Of a stretch of DNA of 64,000 nt, positions 18,701 through 27,272 are shown piece by piece; position 1 is the stretch's first letter; the number at the start of each line of letters is the position of its first letter. A model generated the notes under the pieces. The model was not told the origin of the DNA and did not search any database. It saw only the letters and a list, made by a program, of their open reading frames with translations. The DNA lies in contig DASZWQ010000185.1 of the NCBI GenBank assembly GCA_035546535.1, positions 1-64,000 on the forward strand. The letters run 5' to 3'. The translations under genes and the position numbers were made by a program. The stretch is from Pirellulales bacterium (lineage in GTDB: Bacteria > Planctomycetota > Planctomycetia > Pirellulales > JACPPG01).

Positions 18701-18804
18701 GTGTAATCGACCGCATCGTCAGCCCTACCATTGCGCGCGGCGCCAGCCACGAGCAGGCCCAGGGCCAGCCACCAGGGTCGAACGGCGAGGGAGAACCGCG
18801 TCAT
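15718..18804 (-). CDS. Planctomycete cytochrome domain (PSD1) + DUF1549 + DUF1553 exported protein
   Basis: A 1028-residue protein. A signal peptide ([20 protein letters not shown]) is followed by a cytochrome-like domain with one CXXCH heme motif (CFKCH, Cys46-His50) and [21 protein letters not shown], then [11 protein letters not shown]. DUF1549 (about residues 165-375) has [35 protein letters not shown] and [18 protein letters not shown], which contains a second CXXCH. A variable middle section of beta-rich sequence precedes DUF1553 (about residues 720-985) with [21 protein letters not shown] and the late [17 protein letters not shown]. It forms a pair with the DUF1501 gene downstream. The family is thought to act in envelope redox or polymer handling, but no reaction is proven. 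Confidence 0.94.
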   Translation of the reverse strand: [1028 protein letters not shown]

Positions 18805-19109
18805 AGTTTCGCGCTACTCGGTCGTGCGGGCTTTGCGAGCGGAGGAGCCAGGCAGGATGGATCCGCGCCGCCTCCGAGGCTTCCTTCCGGGGCCGGCTTT
18901 GCGAACCAAACGTCGATCTTAGGCCTGCCGCCCCCGGGCTGCAAGAAAATCGCCAAACCGGTCAATTTGACGCCAGGAGACGGCGCGGGCAGGGCGCATT
19001 TTTGCCGTTCCTTATGGCGATCGCCTGGGTGGCCATGCCGCACGGACAAGCGGGTTGAGCCTGTCCGGGAATTCCATCGCTCTGCTGACGCGTCAAACGA
19101 TGCGAGCGC
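18805..19109. other. Gene-free stretch upstream of the PSD1 gene
   Basis: About 305 bases between the start of the PSD1 gene and the stop of the STAS gene, both on the minus strand. It should hold the minus-strand promoter of the PSD1 gene. I see only a weak hairpin (CGGACA near 19040 with TGTCCG 13 bases later) that might end STAS transcription. There are no convincing coding frames or repeats. Confidence 0.4.
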
Positions 19110-19460
19110 TTAGCCGGTGCGCAAGCCCTGCACGGCGTCATCGACGTTGGCGAAGCTCTGCACCATCGAATCCAACCGGGTCGTGTGCAGCACTTCCTTG
19201 CACAACGGCTGCACGCCGCAAAGCACCAGTTTCCCGTCACGGTCGGCGACGCGTTTCCAGGCCCGGAACATGACTTCGATGAAGGCCGAGCCCATATACG
19301 CGGTCTGGGAAAGATCGAGCACCACGAGCGGCGGCTCGGCGGTTTGGGCGTGGCCCAGCAGTAGTTGCTGCGCCGCTTCGAACTTGGCCTGATCGAGGGC
19401 CTCGTACGCCGCGTCCAGGTGAATGACGGTTACATCGTCGCAGCGCTCGACCTGGGCCAT
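19110..19460 (-). CDS. STAS-domain protein (anti-sigma factor antagonist-like)
   Basis: A 116-residue single-domain STAS protein. The core reads PPLVVLDLSQTAYMGSAFIEVMF, followed by KLVLCGVQPLCKEVLHTTRLD, matching the strand-helix order of SpoIIAA-type regulators. In SpoIIAA the phosphorylated serine lies in an MDSSGLG motif; here the equivalent is YMGSAFIE, so the aspartate is replaced by glycine while one serine remains. I chose the ATG at 19460 because a longer version from a GTG at 19499 has no family counterpart. No anti-sigma kinase gene is adjacent. It may work in a partner-switching pathway or as a scaffold. A second STAS protein is encoded at 40715-41092. Confidence 0.85.
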   Translation of the reverse strand: MAQVERCDDVTVIHLDAAYEALDQAKFEAAQQLLLGHAQTAEPPLVVLDLSQTAYMGSAFIEVMFRAWKRVADRDGKLVLCGVQPLCKEVLHTTRLDSMVQSFANVDDAVQGLRTG

Positions 19461-19629
19461 GCAAGGATCTCGAAAAAAGCTGAGTTTTTGCCTGCCCACC
19501 GCAGGCGACAGGCCGGAGCGAATCGAGTTTTGAGTCTAAGCCGCGCCGGTGACCGCGACAAGCCAAGGGGGCAACGGGACTCGCCAAGTGAATGCCACCC
19601 CGTCGAGCACAAAAACGGAAGAAGCAATT

Positions 19630-19740
19630 CATCCACAGATCACGCAGATGAACGCAGATTTTAAGAATCCCTGGCGAGGGAACCTGGTAGCTGTCGCGTT
19701 TGTCTCATCAATCGGTGAAATTTGCGAAATTTGTGGATGG
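19630..19740. repeat. Inverted pair of ATCCACAGAT-type elements
   Basis: The left copy (about 19630-19660) reads ATCCACAGATCACGCAGATG followed by AACGCAGATT. The right copy (about 19711-19740) is the reverse complement of ATCCACAAATTTCGCAAATT with further similarity beyond. The remaining gap to the LOG gene (19741-19907) has only a TATAAT hexamer at 19809-19814 without a matching -35. Elements of this type recur in planctomycete intergenic DNA to my recollection, but I could not search. Confidence 0.6.
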
Positions 19741-19907
19741 ATTCGCCGATGGACGGATCGATGCGAACGCCCGAGCATGCCCCATACGTGCTTTGGCCCT
19801 GCGGAGTGTATAATCGAAGCTCAGGCAGGCGGACCTCGGCCGTGCTTCGCTTGAAGTAAGCCGTCAATCACCTGCACGGATTTCGCACGTTCTCCATAGG
19901 CATTGCC

Positions 19908-20957
19908 TTGAGCGATACGGCCCCGCATCGCGAACCACCTGCACTCGATACCGTCGCAGGCATTACCGATACTTGGAACGCCGACCGGGTCAGCGACTTG
20001 ATCGCCATGATCAAGGAGTCGGCCGATAAGCTGGCCGCCGATCGCACCAGCCGCGGCGACCTGAAGATTCTCAGCCGGGCGCTGCGCGAACTGCGCTGGG
20101 CCTTCAAGGTTTTCTCGCCTTACCGATCGCGGCGCAAAGTCACGGTGTTCGGGTCGGCACGGACCCGCCCTCACGAAGCCACGTTCCAGCAGGCCGTCGA
20201 GTTCGGCCGCGAGATGGCAGCCCGCAGTTGGCTGGTCGTCACCGGGGCCGCCAGCGGCATCATGGAAGCCGGCCACCTGGGCGCGGGCCGCGAGAACTCG
20301 ATGGGCCTGAACATCATGCTTCCCTTCGAGCAGGATGCGAATCCCGTGATCGCGGGCGATCCGAAGCTCGTCTACATGAAGTACTTTTTCACGCGCAAGC
20401 TGATGTTCGTGAAGGAGTGCGACGCGGTGTGCCTGCTGCCCGGTGGATTTGGCACGCTCGACGAAGGATTCGAAGTTCTCACCCTGCTGCAAACCGGCAA
20501 GCGTGACATCGTACCTGTCGTCTTTCTCGACGAACCCGGCGGCAGCTTCTGGAAGGATTTCGAACACTACATCAACCACCGATTGCTCGGGCATGGCATG
20601 ATCTCGCCCGAGGATCTGTCGCTGTACACCATGACCGACGACGTGAACGCCGCGGTCCGCGAGATCGACCAGTTCTACCGCATCTATCACAGCATGCGGT
20701 ACGTGAAGAACAAGTTGGTCGTACGTCTGAGCGAGGCGCCCAGCCCCGATTTCCTGGCCGCGATCAACGAGAACTTCAGCGACATCCTGACCGAGGGGAA
20801 ATTCACGGTCGAAAGCGCGCTGGCGGACGAAAAAGACGAGCCGCAGCTAGCGCCGCTCCCCCGCCTGGTCTTTCGCTTCAACCGTCGCAGCCTCGGGCGC
20901 CTCCGGCAGCTTCTCGACGCGCTGAACCGGGGCAGCATCGATTCGCCCAAGGCCTGA
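19908..20957 (+). CDS. LOG-family (TIGR00730-like) Rossmann-fold protein
   Basis: A 349-residue protein of the LOG/PpnN group, often misannotated as lysine decarboxylase. Members cleave nucleoside 5'-monophosphates to base and ribose 5-phosphate. The core Rossmann domain starts near residue 80 ([12 protein letters not shown]), has [18 protein letters not shown] and the diagnostic [20 protein letters not shown] motif, then [12 protein letters not shown]. An additional N-terminal helical segment (about 80 residues) and a C-terminal extension (about residues 250-349) make it longer than plant-type LOG proteins of about 200. The TTG start at 19908 is the start I can best support; the ribosome site is weak. 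It is a single gene with no obvious operon partner. Confidence 0.85.
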   Translation: MSDTAPHREPPALDTVAGITDTWNADRVSDLIAMIKESADKLAADRTSRGDLKILSRALRELRWAFKVFSPYRSRRKVTVFGSARTRPHEATFQQAVEFGREMAARSWLVVTGAASGIMEAGHLGAGRENSMGLNIMLPFEQDANPVIAGDPKLVYMKYFFTRKLMFVKECDAVCLLPGGFGTLDEGFEVLTLLQTGKRDIVPVVFLDEPGGSFWKDFEHYINHRLLGHGMISPEDLSLYTMTDDVNAAVREIDQFYRIYHSMRYVKNKLVVRLSEAPSPDFLAAINENFSDILTEGKFTVESALADEKDEPQLAPLPRLVFRFNRRSLGRLRQLLDALNRGSIDSPKA

Positions 20958-21190
20958 GCCCGATTCGTCCCCCGATTGACGGGGAGAATTGGCGTGCGTT
21001 TCCGACGAAGTGTGCTTTTTCCGCAGCCACGGAAGCCCACGATTGCTCGATTCGGGCAGGCGATATCTTGCATCAACGCATAAAGGCGCGTTGAAAAATC
21101 ATTGCAATGCCCTTCCGGGAATGCGATAATCCGGACACCTGCTACCTACCCGCCTTCGTCCCGCCCCAAACTGCTCACGGAAGGAGCCTT

Positions 21191-23746
21191 ATGACTCCCG
21201 CGACCGTGTTTTCTCACGCTGTGTTTTCTCACGCTGCGTTCTCCCGCGTGGTGATTTCCCGCTTGGCATTGGTTGCCGTAATGGTTGGGCTCTGGTCGCC
21301 CGTTGGCCGTGGTGAAGAGGTCGCCACCGCCGCCTCGGCAAAGCCCTCGGTGCCCGCGGCCTCGGCAGCCGGCCTGGGCCCCGCCACGGAACTGACCTTC
21401 AGCACCGGCAACAACCTGTTGCTGCGCGGGCGCGATGCGCAGCGGCAACTGGCGCTCACGGCCAAATACGCCGGCGGCCAATCTCGGGATGTGAGTCGGC
21501 AGGTGACTTACACGACTGTCCCGGCCGGCATCGTCCAGGTTGATAGCACGGGCCTGGCCACACCGCTGGCCGACGGCCAGGCGAAGATCATCGCCCAGGC
21601 CGGCGGCGTACAGGCCACGGCCGATGTGACCGTTGACCATTTCGTCGACGATCCGCAAATCAACTTCCCCAACCAGATCGTGCCGATCTTCACCAAGCTC
21701 GGCTGCAATAGCGGCGGCTGCCACGGCAAGGCCAGCGGTCAGAACGGCTTCAAGCTGTCGTTGCTCGGTTTCGAGCCGGGCGAGGATTACGAACACCTGG
21801 TGATGGAGGCCCGCGGCCGGCGGCTATTCCCGGCGGCGCCCGATCGCAGCCTGCTGTTGACCAAGCCGATCAACGCCATCCCGCACGGCGGCGGCCAGCG
21901 GCTCGATCATGATTCACTCGAGTACCGGCTGCTGAAGCGGTGGATTTCGCAAGGCATGCCGTATGGCAAGGACACCGATCCCAAGGTGGCCAGCATCGAG
22001 GTGCTGCCGGCTCACGCCGTGATGACGCGCAGTGGCGAGCAGCAGATCGCCGTGCTGGCGCACTACACCGACGGGACGATCGAGGACGTGACCCGCCTGG
22101 CGCAGTTCGACCCGAATGACGGCGAAATGGCCGAGGTTTCGGCCCAAGGCCTGGTCAAAACGCTCGACCTGACGGGCGACGTCGCGATCATGGCCCGCTA
22201 TCAAGGGCACGTGGGCGTGTTCCGCGCCAATATTCCGCTGGGGGCGAGCGTCGATGGATTGCCGCCGGCGAAGAACCTTGTCGACGATGCCGTCTTCGCC
22301 AAGCTGAAGACGTTGGGTGTGCCTCCATCGCCGGTCTGCGACGATGCCACGTTCTTGCGCCGCGTCTCGGTCGATATCGCGGGCCGATTGCCGACCTTGG
22401 ACGAAGCCCGGGCCTTCCTCGCCGATCCGGATCCGGCCAAGCGCGACCGGGCAATCGATCGGCTGCTGGATAGCGCCGAATACGCCGACTACTTCGCCAA
22501 CAAATGGACGGCCGTGCTGCGGAATCGCCGCCAGAACCCCAACTACATGCGGGGCACCTACGCCTTCCACGATTGGATTCGCGAAAGCTTGTACACGAAC
22601 AAACCCTACGACCAGTTCGTGCGCGACATCCTGACCGCCTCGGGCGACGTGGGCGAGAACCCGCCCGTGGCCTGGTATCGCGAGGTGAAGGACACCAACC
22701 AGCAGGTCGAAGACGCCGCGCAGTTGTTCCTGGGCCTGCGCATTCAATGTGCCCGTTGCCACCACCATCCGTTCGAGGCTTGGAGCCAGCGCGATTATTA
22801 CGGCTTCTCCGCGTTCTTCGCACAGGTGGCGCGCAAGCCGGGTGATGCGCCCGACGAGTTCCGCATTTACAGCAAGCGGGGGCTGGCACGGGCCACGAAC
22901 CCGAAGACGAACGAAAGCCTGGCGCCGACCGGTCTGGGTGCGAAGCCGAGCGAGGTCTCGGCCGAGCGCGATCCGCGCGAGGCACTCGTGGATTGGATGG
23001 CCGATCCGCAAAATCCGTTCTTCGCCCGTTCACTCGTGAACCGCTATTGGAAGCACTTCTTCAGCCGCGGCATCGTCGATCCCGAGGACGATATGCGCGT
23101 GACGAACCCTGCTTCGAACCCGGCGCTCTTGGATGCGCTGGCGAGCCATTTCGTCAGTTCCCGTTTCGACCTGAAGGAACTGGTGCGCACGATCTGCCGC
23201 TCGAATGTTTATCAATTGAGTGCGCTGCCGAACGACTACAACCTGAACGACAAGCAGAACTTTTCACGCTACTATCCCAAGCGGCTCACGGCCGAGGTTT
23301 TGCTCGATGCCCTGGATGGCGTGACCGCGGCCCCCAGCAGCTTTGCCGGGCTGCCAGCGGGCACGAAGGCGGTGCAGATCCCGGACACGGGCGTGAACTC
23401 GTACTTCCTCACCGTGTTCGGCAAGCCCGAGGCCGCCAGCGCCTGCGAATGCGAGCGGTCGCAAGAGGCCAACCTGGCGCAGAGCCTGCACCTGCTCAAC
23501 TCGAGCGAGGTGCAAGGCAAACTGGCCAGCGGCACGGGCCGGGCCGCGCGGCTGGCCGCCGACACCTCGCGCGGCGACGAGGACAAGGTGCGCGAGCTGT
23601 ACCTGTGCGTCTACGCCCGCGAGCCGGCTTCCGACGAGTTGGCGATCGCCACGGGCCACATCGCCAAGAACGAGAACAAGCAGCAAGCCTACGAAGACAT
23701 CCTCTGGGCCCTCGTGAATACGAAGGAGTTCCTGTTCAACCACTAG
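21191..23746 (+). CDS. DUF1549/DUF1553 exported protein with Big-like domain and CX4CH motif
   Basis: An 851-residue exported protein. A strong GGAAGGAG ribosome site precedes the ATG at 21191. A 15-base direct repeat at the start encodes a repeated VFSHA segment before the signal peptide. Next is a bacterial-Ig-like domain (about residues 70-155), then a cytochrome-like segment with LGCNSGGCHGKASGQNG near residue 171, where the heme-type motif is CX4CH rather than CXXCH. DUF1549 follows (about residues 365-560, with CARCHHHPFEAWSQRDYY) and DUF1553 (about 595-840, with VNRYWKHFFSRGIVDPEDDMR). It is first in a same-strand set with the PPC and WD40 proteins, but no DUF1501 partner is adjacent. 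Confidence 0.93.
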   Translation: MTPATVFSHAVFSHAAFSRVVISRLALVAVMVGLWSPVGRGEEVATAASAKPSVPAASAAGLGPATELTFSTGNNLLLRGRDAQRQLALTAKYAGGQSRDVSRQVTYTTVPAGIVQVDSTGLATPLADGQAKIIAQAGGVQATADVTVDHFVDDPQINFPNQIVPIFTKLGCNSGGCHGKASGQNGFKLSLLGFEPGEDYEHLVMEARGRRLFPAAPDRSLLLTKPINAIPHGGGQRLDHDSLEYRLLKRWISQGMPYGKDTDPKVASIEVLPAHAVMTRSGEQQIAVLAHYTDGTIEDVTRLAQFDPNDGEMAEVSAQGLVKTLDLTGDVAIMARYQGHVGVFRANIPLGASVDGLPPAKNLVDDAVFAKLKTLGVPPSPVCDDATFLRRVSVDIAGRLPTLDEARAFLADPDPAKRDRAIDRLLDSAEYADYFANKWTAVLRNRRQNPNYMRGTYAFHDWIRESLYTNKPYDQFVRDILTASGDVGENPPVAWYREVKDTNQQVEDAAQLFLGLRIQCARCHHHPFEAWSQRDYYGFSAFFAQVARKPGDAPDEFRIYSKRGLARATNPKTNESLAPTGLGAKPSEVSAERDPREALVDWMADPQNPFFARSLVNRYWKHFFSRGIVDPEDDMRVTNPASNPALLDALASHFVSSRFDLKELVRTICRSNVYQLSALPNDYNLNDKQNFSRYYPKRLTAEVLLDALDGVTAAPSSFAGLPAGTKAVQIPDTGVNSYFLTVFGKPEAASACECERSQEANLAQSLHLLNSSEVQGKLASGTGRAARLAADTSRGDEDKVRELYLCVYAREPASDELAIATGHIAKNENKQQAYEDILWALVNTKEFLFNH

Positions 23747-23785
23747 CAAGCCCGTGATGCCTGACTCTGGGTACGGCGATTCCAG

Positions 23786-23864
23786 CACTAGCCCGAAGCG
23801 CCAGCGAGGGGACTTTGAATTATTCCGAATTCAACCCGTCCCTCGCTGGCGCTTCGGGCTAGTG
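23786..23864. repeat. REP-like element: 25-bp perfect inverted repeat
   Basis: CACTAGCCCGAAGCGCCAGC with five more bases (23786-23810) is matched perfectly by its reverse complement at 23840-23864, with a 29-base spacer. Diverged copies are at 38573-38637 and 39186-39255. The rest of the gap up to the next gene (23865-24173) shows no convincing gene, terminator or promoter. The hairpin could attenuate or stabilise the transcript between the first and second genes of the exported set. Confidence 0.85.
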
Positions 23865-24173
23865 TCGACGGTTGCAGAGTTGTTCGGCAGAATAGTGGAT
23901 TTGCGCGGGTTCTTGAATCAGACTGAAACCATCGCGGGCACCCACCCCTGGCCCGCGATCGAAGTGCTCGTTTCCCCGATCGAGCACGGCTTGGCAATGG
24001 CGAAGCCCGGCACGCCTTGTGTCGGGGTGCTGACTGATGCGGTCGAACGAAGGGACGCCATGGCGGCTTGAAGAGCCGGTGGCGACATCTTTCGATTTCG
24101 GCGAGATGACCTCCCTGCAATTTACCTGCCCCAAAGCGACCTGCCCGATGGGCGGGTCTCGTGCGAGGACTCC

Positions 24174-27100
24174 ATGCCGGAGAATGTTCGAACGTCGTTA
24201 TTCATGATGCGCATGCGGCGCAAGGCTCGCTTGCTCGCGGGCCTGTTCCTTGTGGTCACCTTGGCCGGCTCGTTCGCGCCAACCACCCATGCCCAGTTGC
24301 CGGCCGCGCAATTGCACGCACTGTTTCCCAGCGGCGGCCGACAAGGCACGATCGTCGATGTGAAGCTCGCCGCGGGCGCCGATACCGAGGGGGCCGATCG
24401 CCTGGTCTTTTCGCATCCGCATATCACGGCGGTGCAGAAGACGCGACCGGCCACGCCCTTCGAGCAGGGGCCGCAGCCGGTACCGAACGAATTCACCGTC
24501 GCCATCCACCCCGACGTGCCGCCGGGCATTTACGAAGCGCGGTACGCCGGCCGCTTCGGCGTTTCGAACCCGCGGGCGTTCGTCGTCGGCACCCTGCCCG
24601 AACGCAACGAGCCGGCCGACAATCACGCGCCGGACAAGGCCGCCACGATCCCGACGAACACGATCATCAACGGCACGGCCGACGCCACGAGCAACGATTA
24701 TTTCAAAATCGCCTTGAAAAAAGACGAGCAAATCGTCATCGACGTGTGGGCCGAGCGCCTTGATTCGCGCATGGATGCCACGCTCGCCATTTACGATGCT
24801 ACGGGCCGGGAACTGGCCAACGATCGCGACACGAACCGCCGCGATCCGCTGTTGGCGTTCACGGCACCCGCCGACGGCGAATACACGATCCGCCTGTTCG
24901 ATTTCTTGTACCGCGGCGGCGCCGACTACTTTTACCGACTGGTTGCCTCGACCGAGCCCTATATCGATTTCGTTCTGCCGCCGGTCGCCGTGCCTGGCAC
25001 CAAAAGTTCGTTCACGCTGTACGGGAGCCATTTGCCGGGCGGGACCAAGGTCGAAGGGCTCTCGTCACGCGGCCGCCCGCTGGAGAAGGTCACGGTCGAG
25101 ATCGAGGTGCCCGCCGGCCGCGCCGTGGAAGAATTAACGATCAGTAACTTGTCGCGCGCACAGGACGCCAACTTCGATGGTTTCGAATACCGGCTCGTGA
25201 CGCCTTCGGGCAGCTCGAACCCGTGCCTGATCGGTTTCACTTCGGCGCCGGTCGTCATGGAACAGGAGCCGAATAACGATCCCAACCAACCGCAGCAGAT
25301 CAGCGTGCCCGCGACGTACATCGGCCAGTTTGCGCCGCGCGGCGATTACGATTGGGTATCGTTCGACGCCAAAAAAGGGGACGCGTACTGGATCGAAACC
25401 GTTTCGCAGCGGTTGGGTCTGCCGACCGACCCGTATCTGCTCATTCAGCGAGTCAGCCGTAACGACAAGGGCGAGGTGCAAGTCACCGACGTCCAGGAGT
25501 TGGACGACTCGGCAAAGGGCGCCGGCATCACGACGTTCAAGCCGGACAGCGACGATCCGATTTATCGATTCGCCGCGCCCGAAGATGGCACGTATCGAAT
25601 TCTGATTCGCGATTTGTACGCCGGCTCGCGCGGCGATCCGCGCCTGGCTTATGCACTTGCGATTCGCACGGCGGCGCCCGATTTCCGCCTGGTCGCTGTG
25701 CCGGCCCATCACGCCAATTTGACGGCGCCGGCCGATTCGCAGCCGGTGAACCCGCTCTTGCGGCGCGGCGGCACGGAAATGATCAACATCGTGGCCCTGC
25801 GGCGCGATAGCTTCGACGGCGAGATTTCGCTTTCGGTCGAAGGACTGCCGCCGGGCGTGATTGCCAGCCAAACCATTATTCCCGCGGGTCAGAATTCCAC
25901 GACCTTGGTACTACGCGCCGGCGACGAGCAGCCCGCCTGGCTGGGCCCGATTCGCATCGTGGGAAAGGCCGCGATCGATGGCAAGGAAGTCGCGCGGACG
26001 GCGCGCGGGGCCTCGACGCAATGGCCCACGGCCGTGAACACGTCGCCCGACTCGCGCCTGAGCCGGGACCTGTGGCTTTCGGTGATCGATCGCGACGTCT
26101 CTCCGGTGTTGGTGGAGCTTGGTGAAAGCAAAACGTGGGAGATGTCGCGGGCCGGCAAGCTCGAAATCCCCATCAAGGTCACCCGTCGCGGCGACATGAA
26201 GCAGCCCGTCACGCTCACCGCGATCGGCCTGCCGGGCAACGTCAAGGCGGCGCCGGTCACGGTTGCGCCCGAGGCGAACGAAGGCAAGCTGGTGCTCGAG
26301 ATCGCCGAGAAGGCGGCTCCGGTCTTGCAGAACTTGCGATTGCAGGTGCAGGCCAGCGTTTCGTATCGCCGCAATCCGGAAGCGGCCGATGCGGCGGCCG
26401 CGGCGCAAAAGGAAATCGATCGGCTGGCCGGCGAACTGACCGCCGTGTCGCAAGCGGCCGAGCAGGCGCGGCAGGCGGCCGAAAAAACGGCCGCTGATTC
26501 CGCCGCCGCCGCGAAGCAGGCGACCGAACTCGCCATGGCCGAAGGGCAAAAGCTCAACGCTGCCACCGAAGCGGCCAAGGCCGCGGTGACGAAGGCCGCG
26601 GCAGCCGGCGAGGCCGTCAACAAAGATTCGACGAATCAGGACCTTGTGCAGGCCAAAGAGGCGGCAGACAAGGCTGCTGCTGACGCCAACGCGCAGTTGC
26701 AAGCTGCCACCGCGGCCAATGAATCGGCGCAGAAAGCCGCCGCCGCGGCCAACGCCAGGTCCCAGGCCGCCGCGGCCGACAAAGCAGCGCGCGATAAGCT
26801 GGCCGCCGACGCCGCGGCGAAAGCCAAGGCCGCCGCCGACGCCAAGGCGGCCGCCGACAAACGAGCCGCCGACCTGGCCAAGGCCGCCGAGGCCAAGAAT
26901 GTGAACATCTTCGAGACCTCGACGTCCACGCTCATTCGCATCACGAATGCTCCGCTGACACTGGCCGTGACGCCCCCCGCTGCGCCTATTAAGCCTGGTG
27001 CAACTGTCGAGATACCTGTCACGGCGGGGCGTTTGTATGGCTTCGCCGAAGCGCTCGAAGTCGAATTGATCGTCCCGGAAGCGGCCAAGGGACTGTCAGC

Positions 27101-27272
27101 GGCGAAAGTCGCGATCCCCGGCGACAAGGCCGAGGGCAAGTTCTCGCTCGTCGCGGCGGCCGATGCCGCGCCCGGCAAGCACGCACTCGTCGCGCGCACG
27201 AAATTCAAATTCGGCGGCGCGGATTTCCAAATCGACGCGCCGGTCGCGGTGGAAGTCGAAGCCGCGAAATGA
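24174..27272 (+). CDS. Exported PPC-domain protein with long alanine-rich coiled coil
   Basis: A 1032-residue protein. After a signal peptide (about residues 15-42, ARLLAGLFLVVTLAGSFAP), two pre-peptidase C-terminal (PPC) beta domains are visible: one at about residues 148-265 (DYFKIALKKDEQIVIDVWAE, DGEYTIRLFDF) and one at about 362-500 (EQEPNNDPNQPQQI, GDYDWVSFDAKKGDAYWIET). Further beta domains lead to an alanine/lysine coiled coil at about residues 737-908, then a final beta domain (LAVTPPAAPIKPGATVEIPV). PPC domains usually sit in secreted enzymes, but no catalytic domain is visible here. Its stop overlaps the next start by ATGA, so translation is probably coupled to the WD40 gene. Confidence 0.88.
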   Translation: MPENVRTSLFMMRMRRKARLLAGLFLVVTLAGSFAPTTHAQLPAAQLHALFPSGGRQGTIVDVKLAAGADTEGADRLVFSHPHITAVQKTRPATPFEQGPQPVPNEFTVAIHPDVPPGIYEARYAGRFGVSNPRAFVVGTLPERNEPADNHAPDKAATIPTNTIINGTADATSNDYFKIALKKDEQIVIDVWAERLDSRMDATLAIYDATGRELANDRDTNRRDPLLAFTAPADGEYTIRLFDFLYRGGADYFYRLVASTEPYIDFVLPPVAVPGTKSSFTLYGSHLPGGTKVEGLSSRGRPLEKVTVEIEVPAGRAVEELTISNLSRAQDANFDGFEYRLVTPSGSSNPCLIGFTSAPVVMEQEPNNDPNQPQQISVPATYIGQFAPRGDYDWVSFDAKKGDAYWIETVSQRLGLPTDPYLLIQRVSRNDKGEVQVTDVQELDDSAKGAGITTFKPDSDDPIYRFAAPEDGTYRILIRDLYAGSRGDPRLAYALAIRTAAPDFRLVAVPAHHANLTAPADSQPVNPLLRRGGTEMINIVALRRDSFDGEISLSVEGLPPGVIASQTIIPAGQNSTTLVLRAGDEQPAWLGPIRIVGKAAIDGKEVARTARGASTQWPTAVNTSPDSRLSRDLWLSVIDRDVSPVLVELGESKTWEMSRAGKLEIPIKVTRRGDMKQPVTLTAIGLPGNVKAAPVTVAPEANEGKLVLEIAEKAAPVLQNLRLQVQASVSYRRNPEAADAAAAAQKEIDRLAGELTAVSQAAEQARQAAEKTAADSAAAAKQATELAMAEGQKLNAATEAAKAAVTKAAAAGEAVNKDSTNQDLVQAKEAADKAAADANAQLQAATAANESAQKAAAAANARSQAAAADKAARDKLAADAAAKAKAAADAKAAADKRAADLAKAAEAKNVNIFETSTSTLIRITNAPLTLAVTPPAAPIKPGATVEIPVTAGRLYGFAEALEVELIVPEAAKGLSAAKVAIPGDKAEGKFSLVAAADAAPGKHALVARTKFKFGGADFQIDAPVAVEVEAAK

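Noticed and set aside
23786-23864. Intrinsic terminator after the DUF1549/DUF1553 gene
   Set aside because: The 29-base loop and lack of a T-run do not fit, and diverged copies elsewhere show it is a dispersed repeat.
23754-24071. A 105-codon frame after the DUF1549/DUF1553 gene
   Set aside because: Its first third is translated from the REP-like inverted repeat, and the rest has no protein-like pattern.
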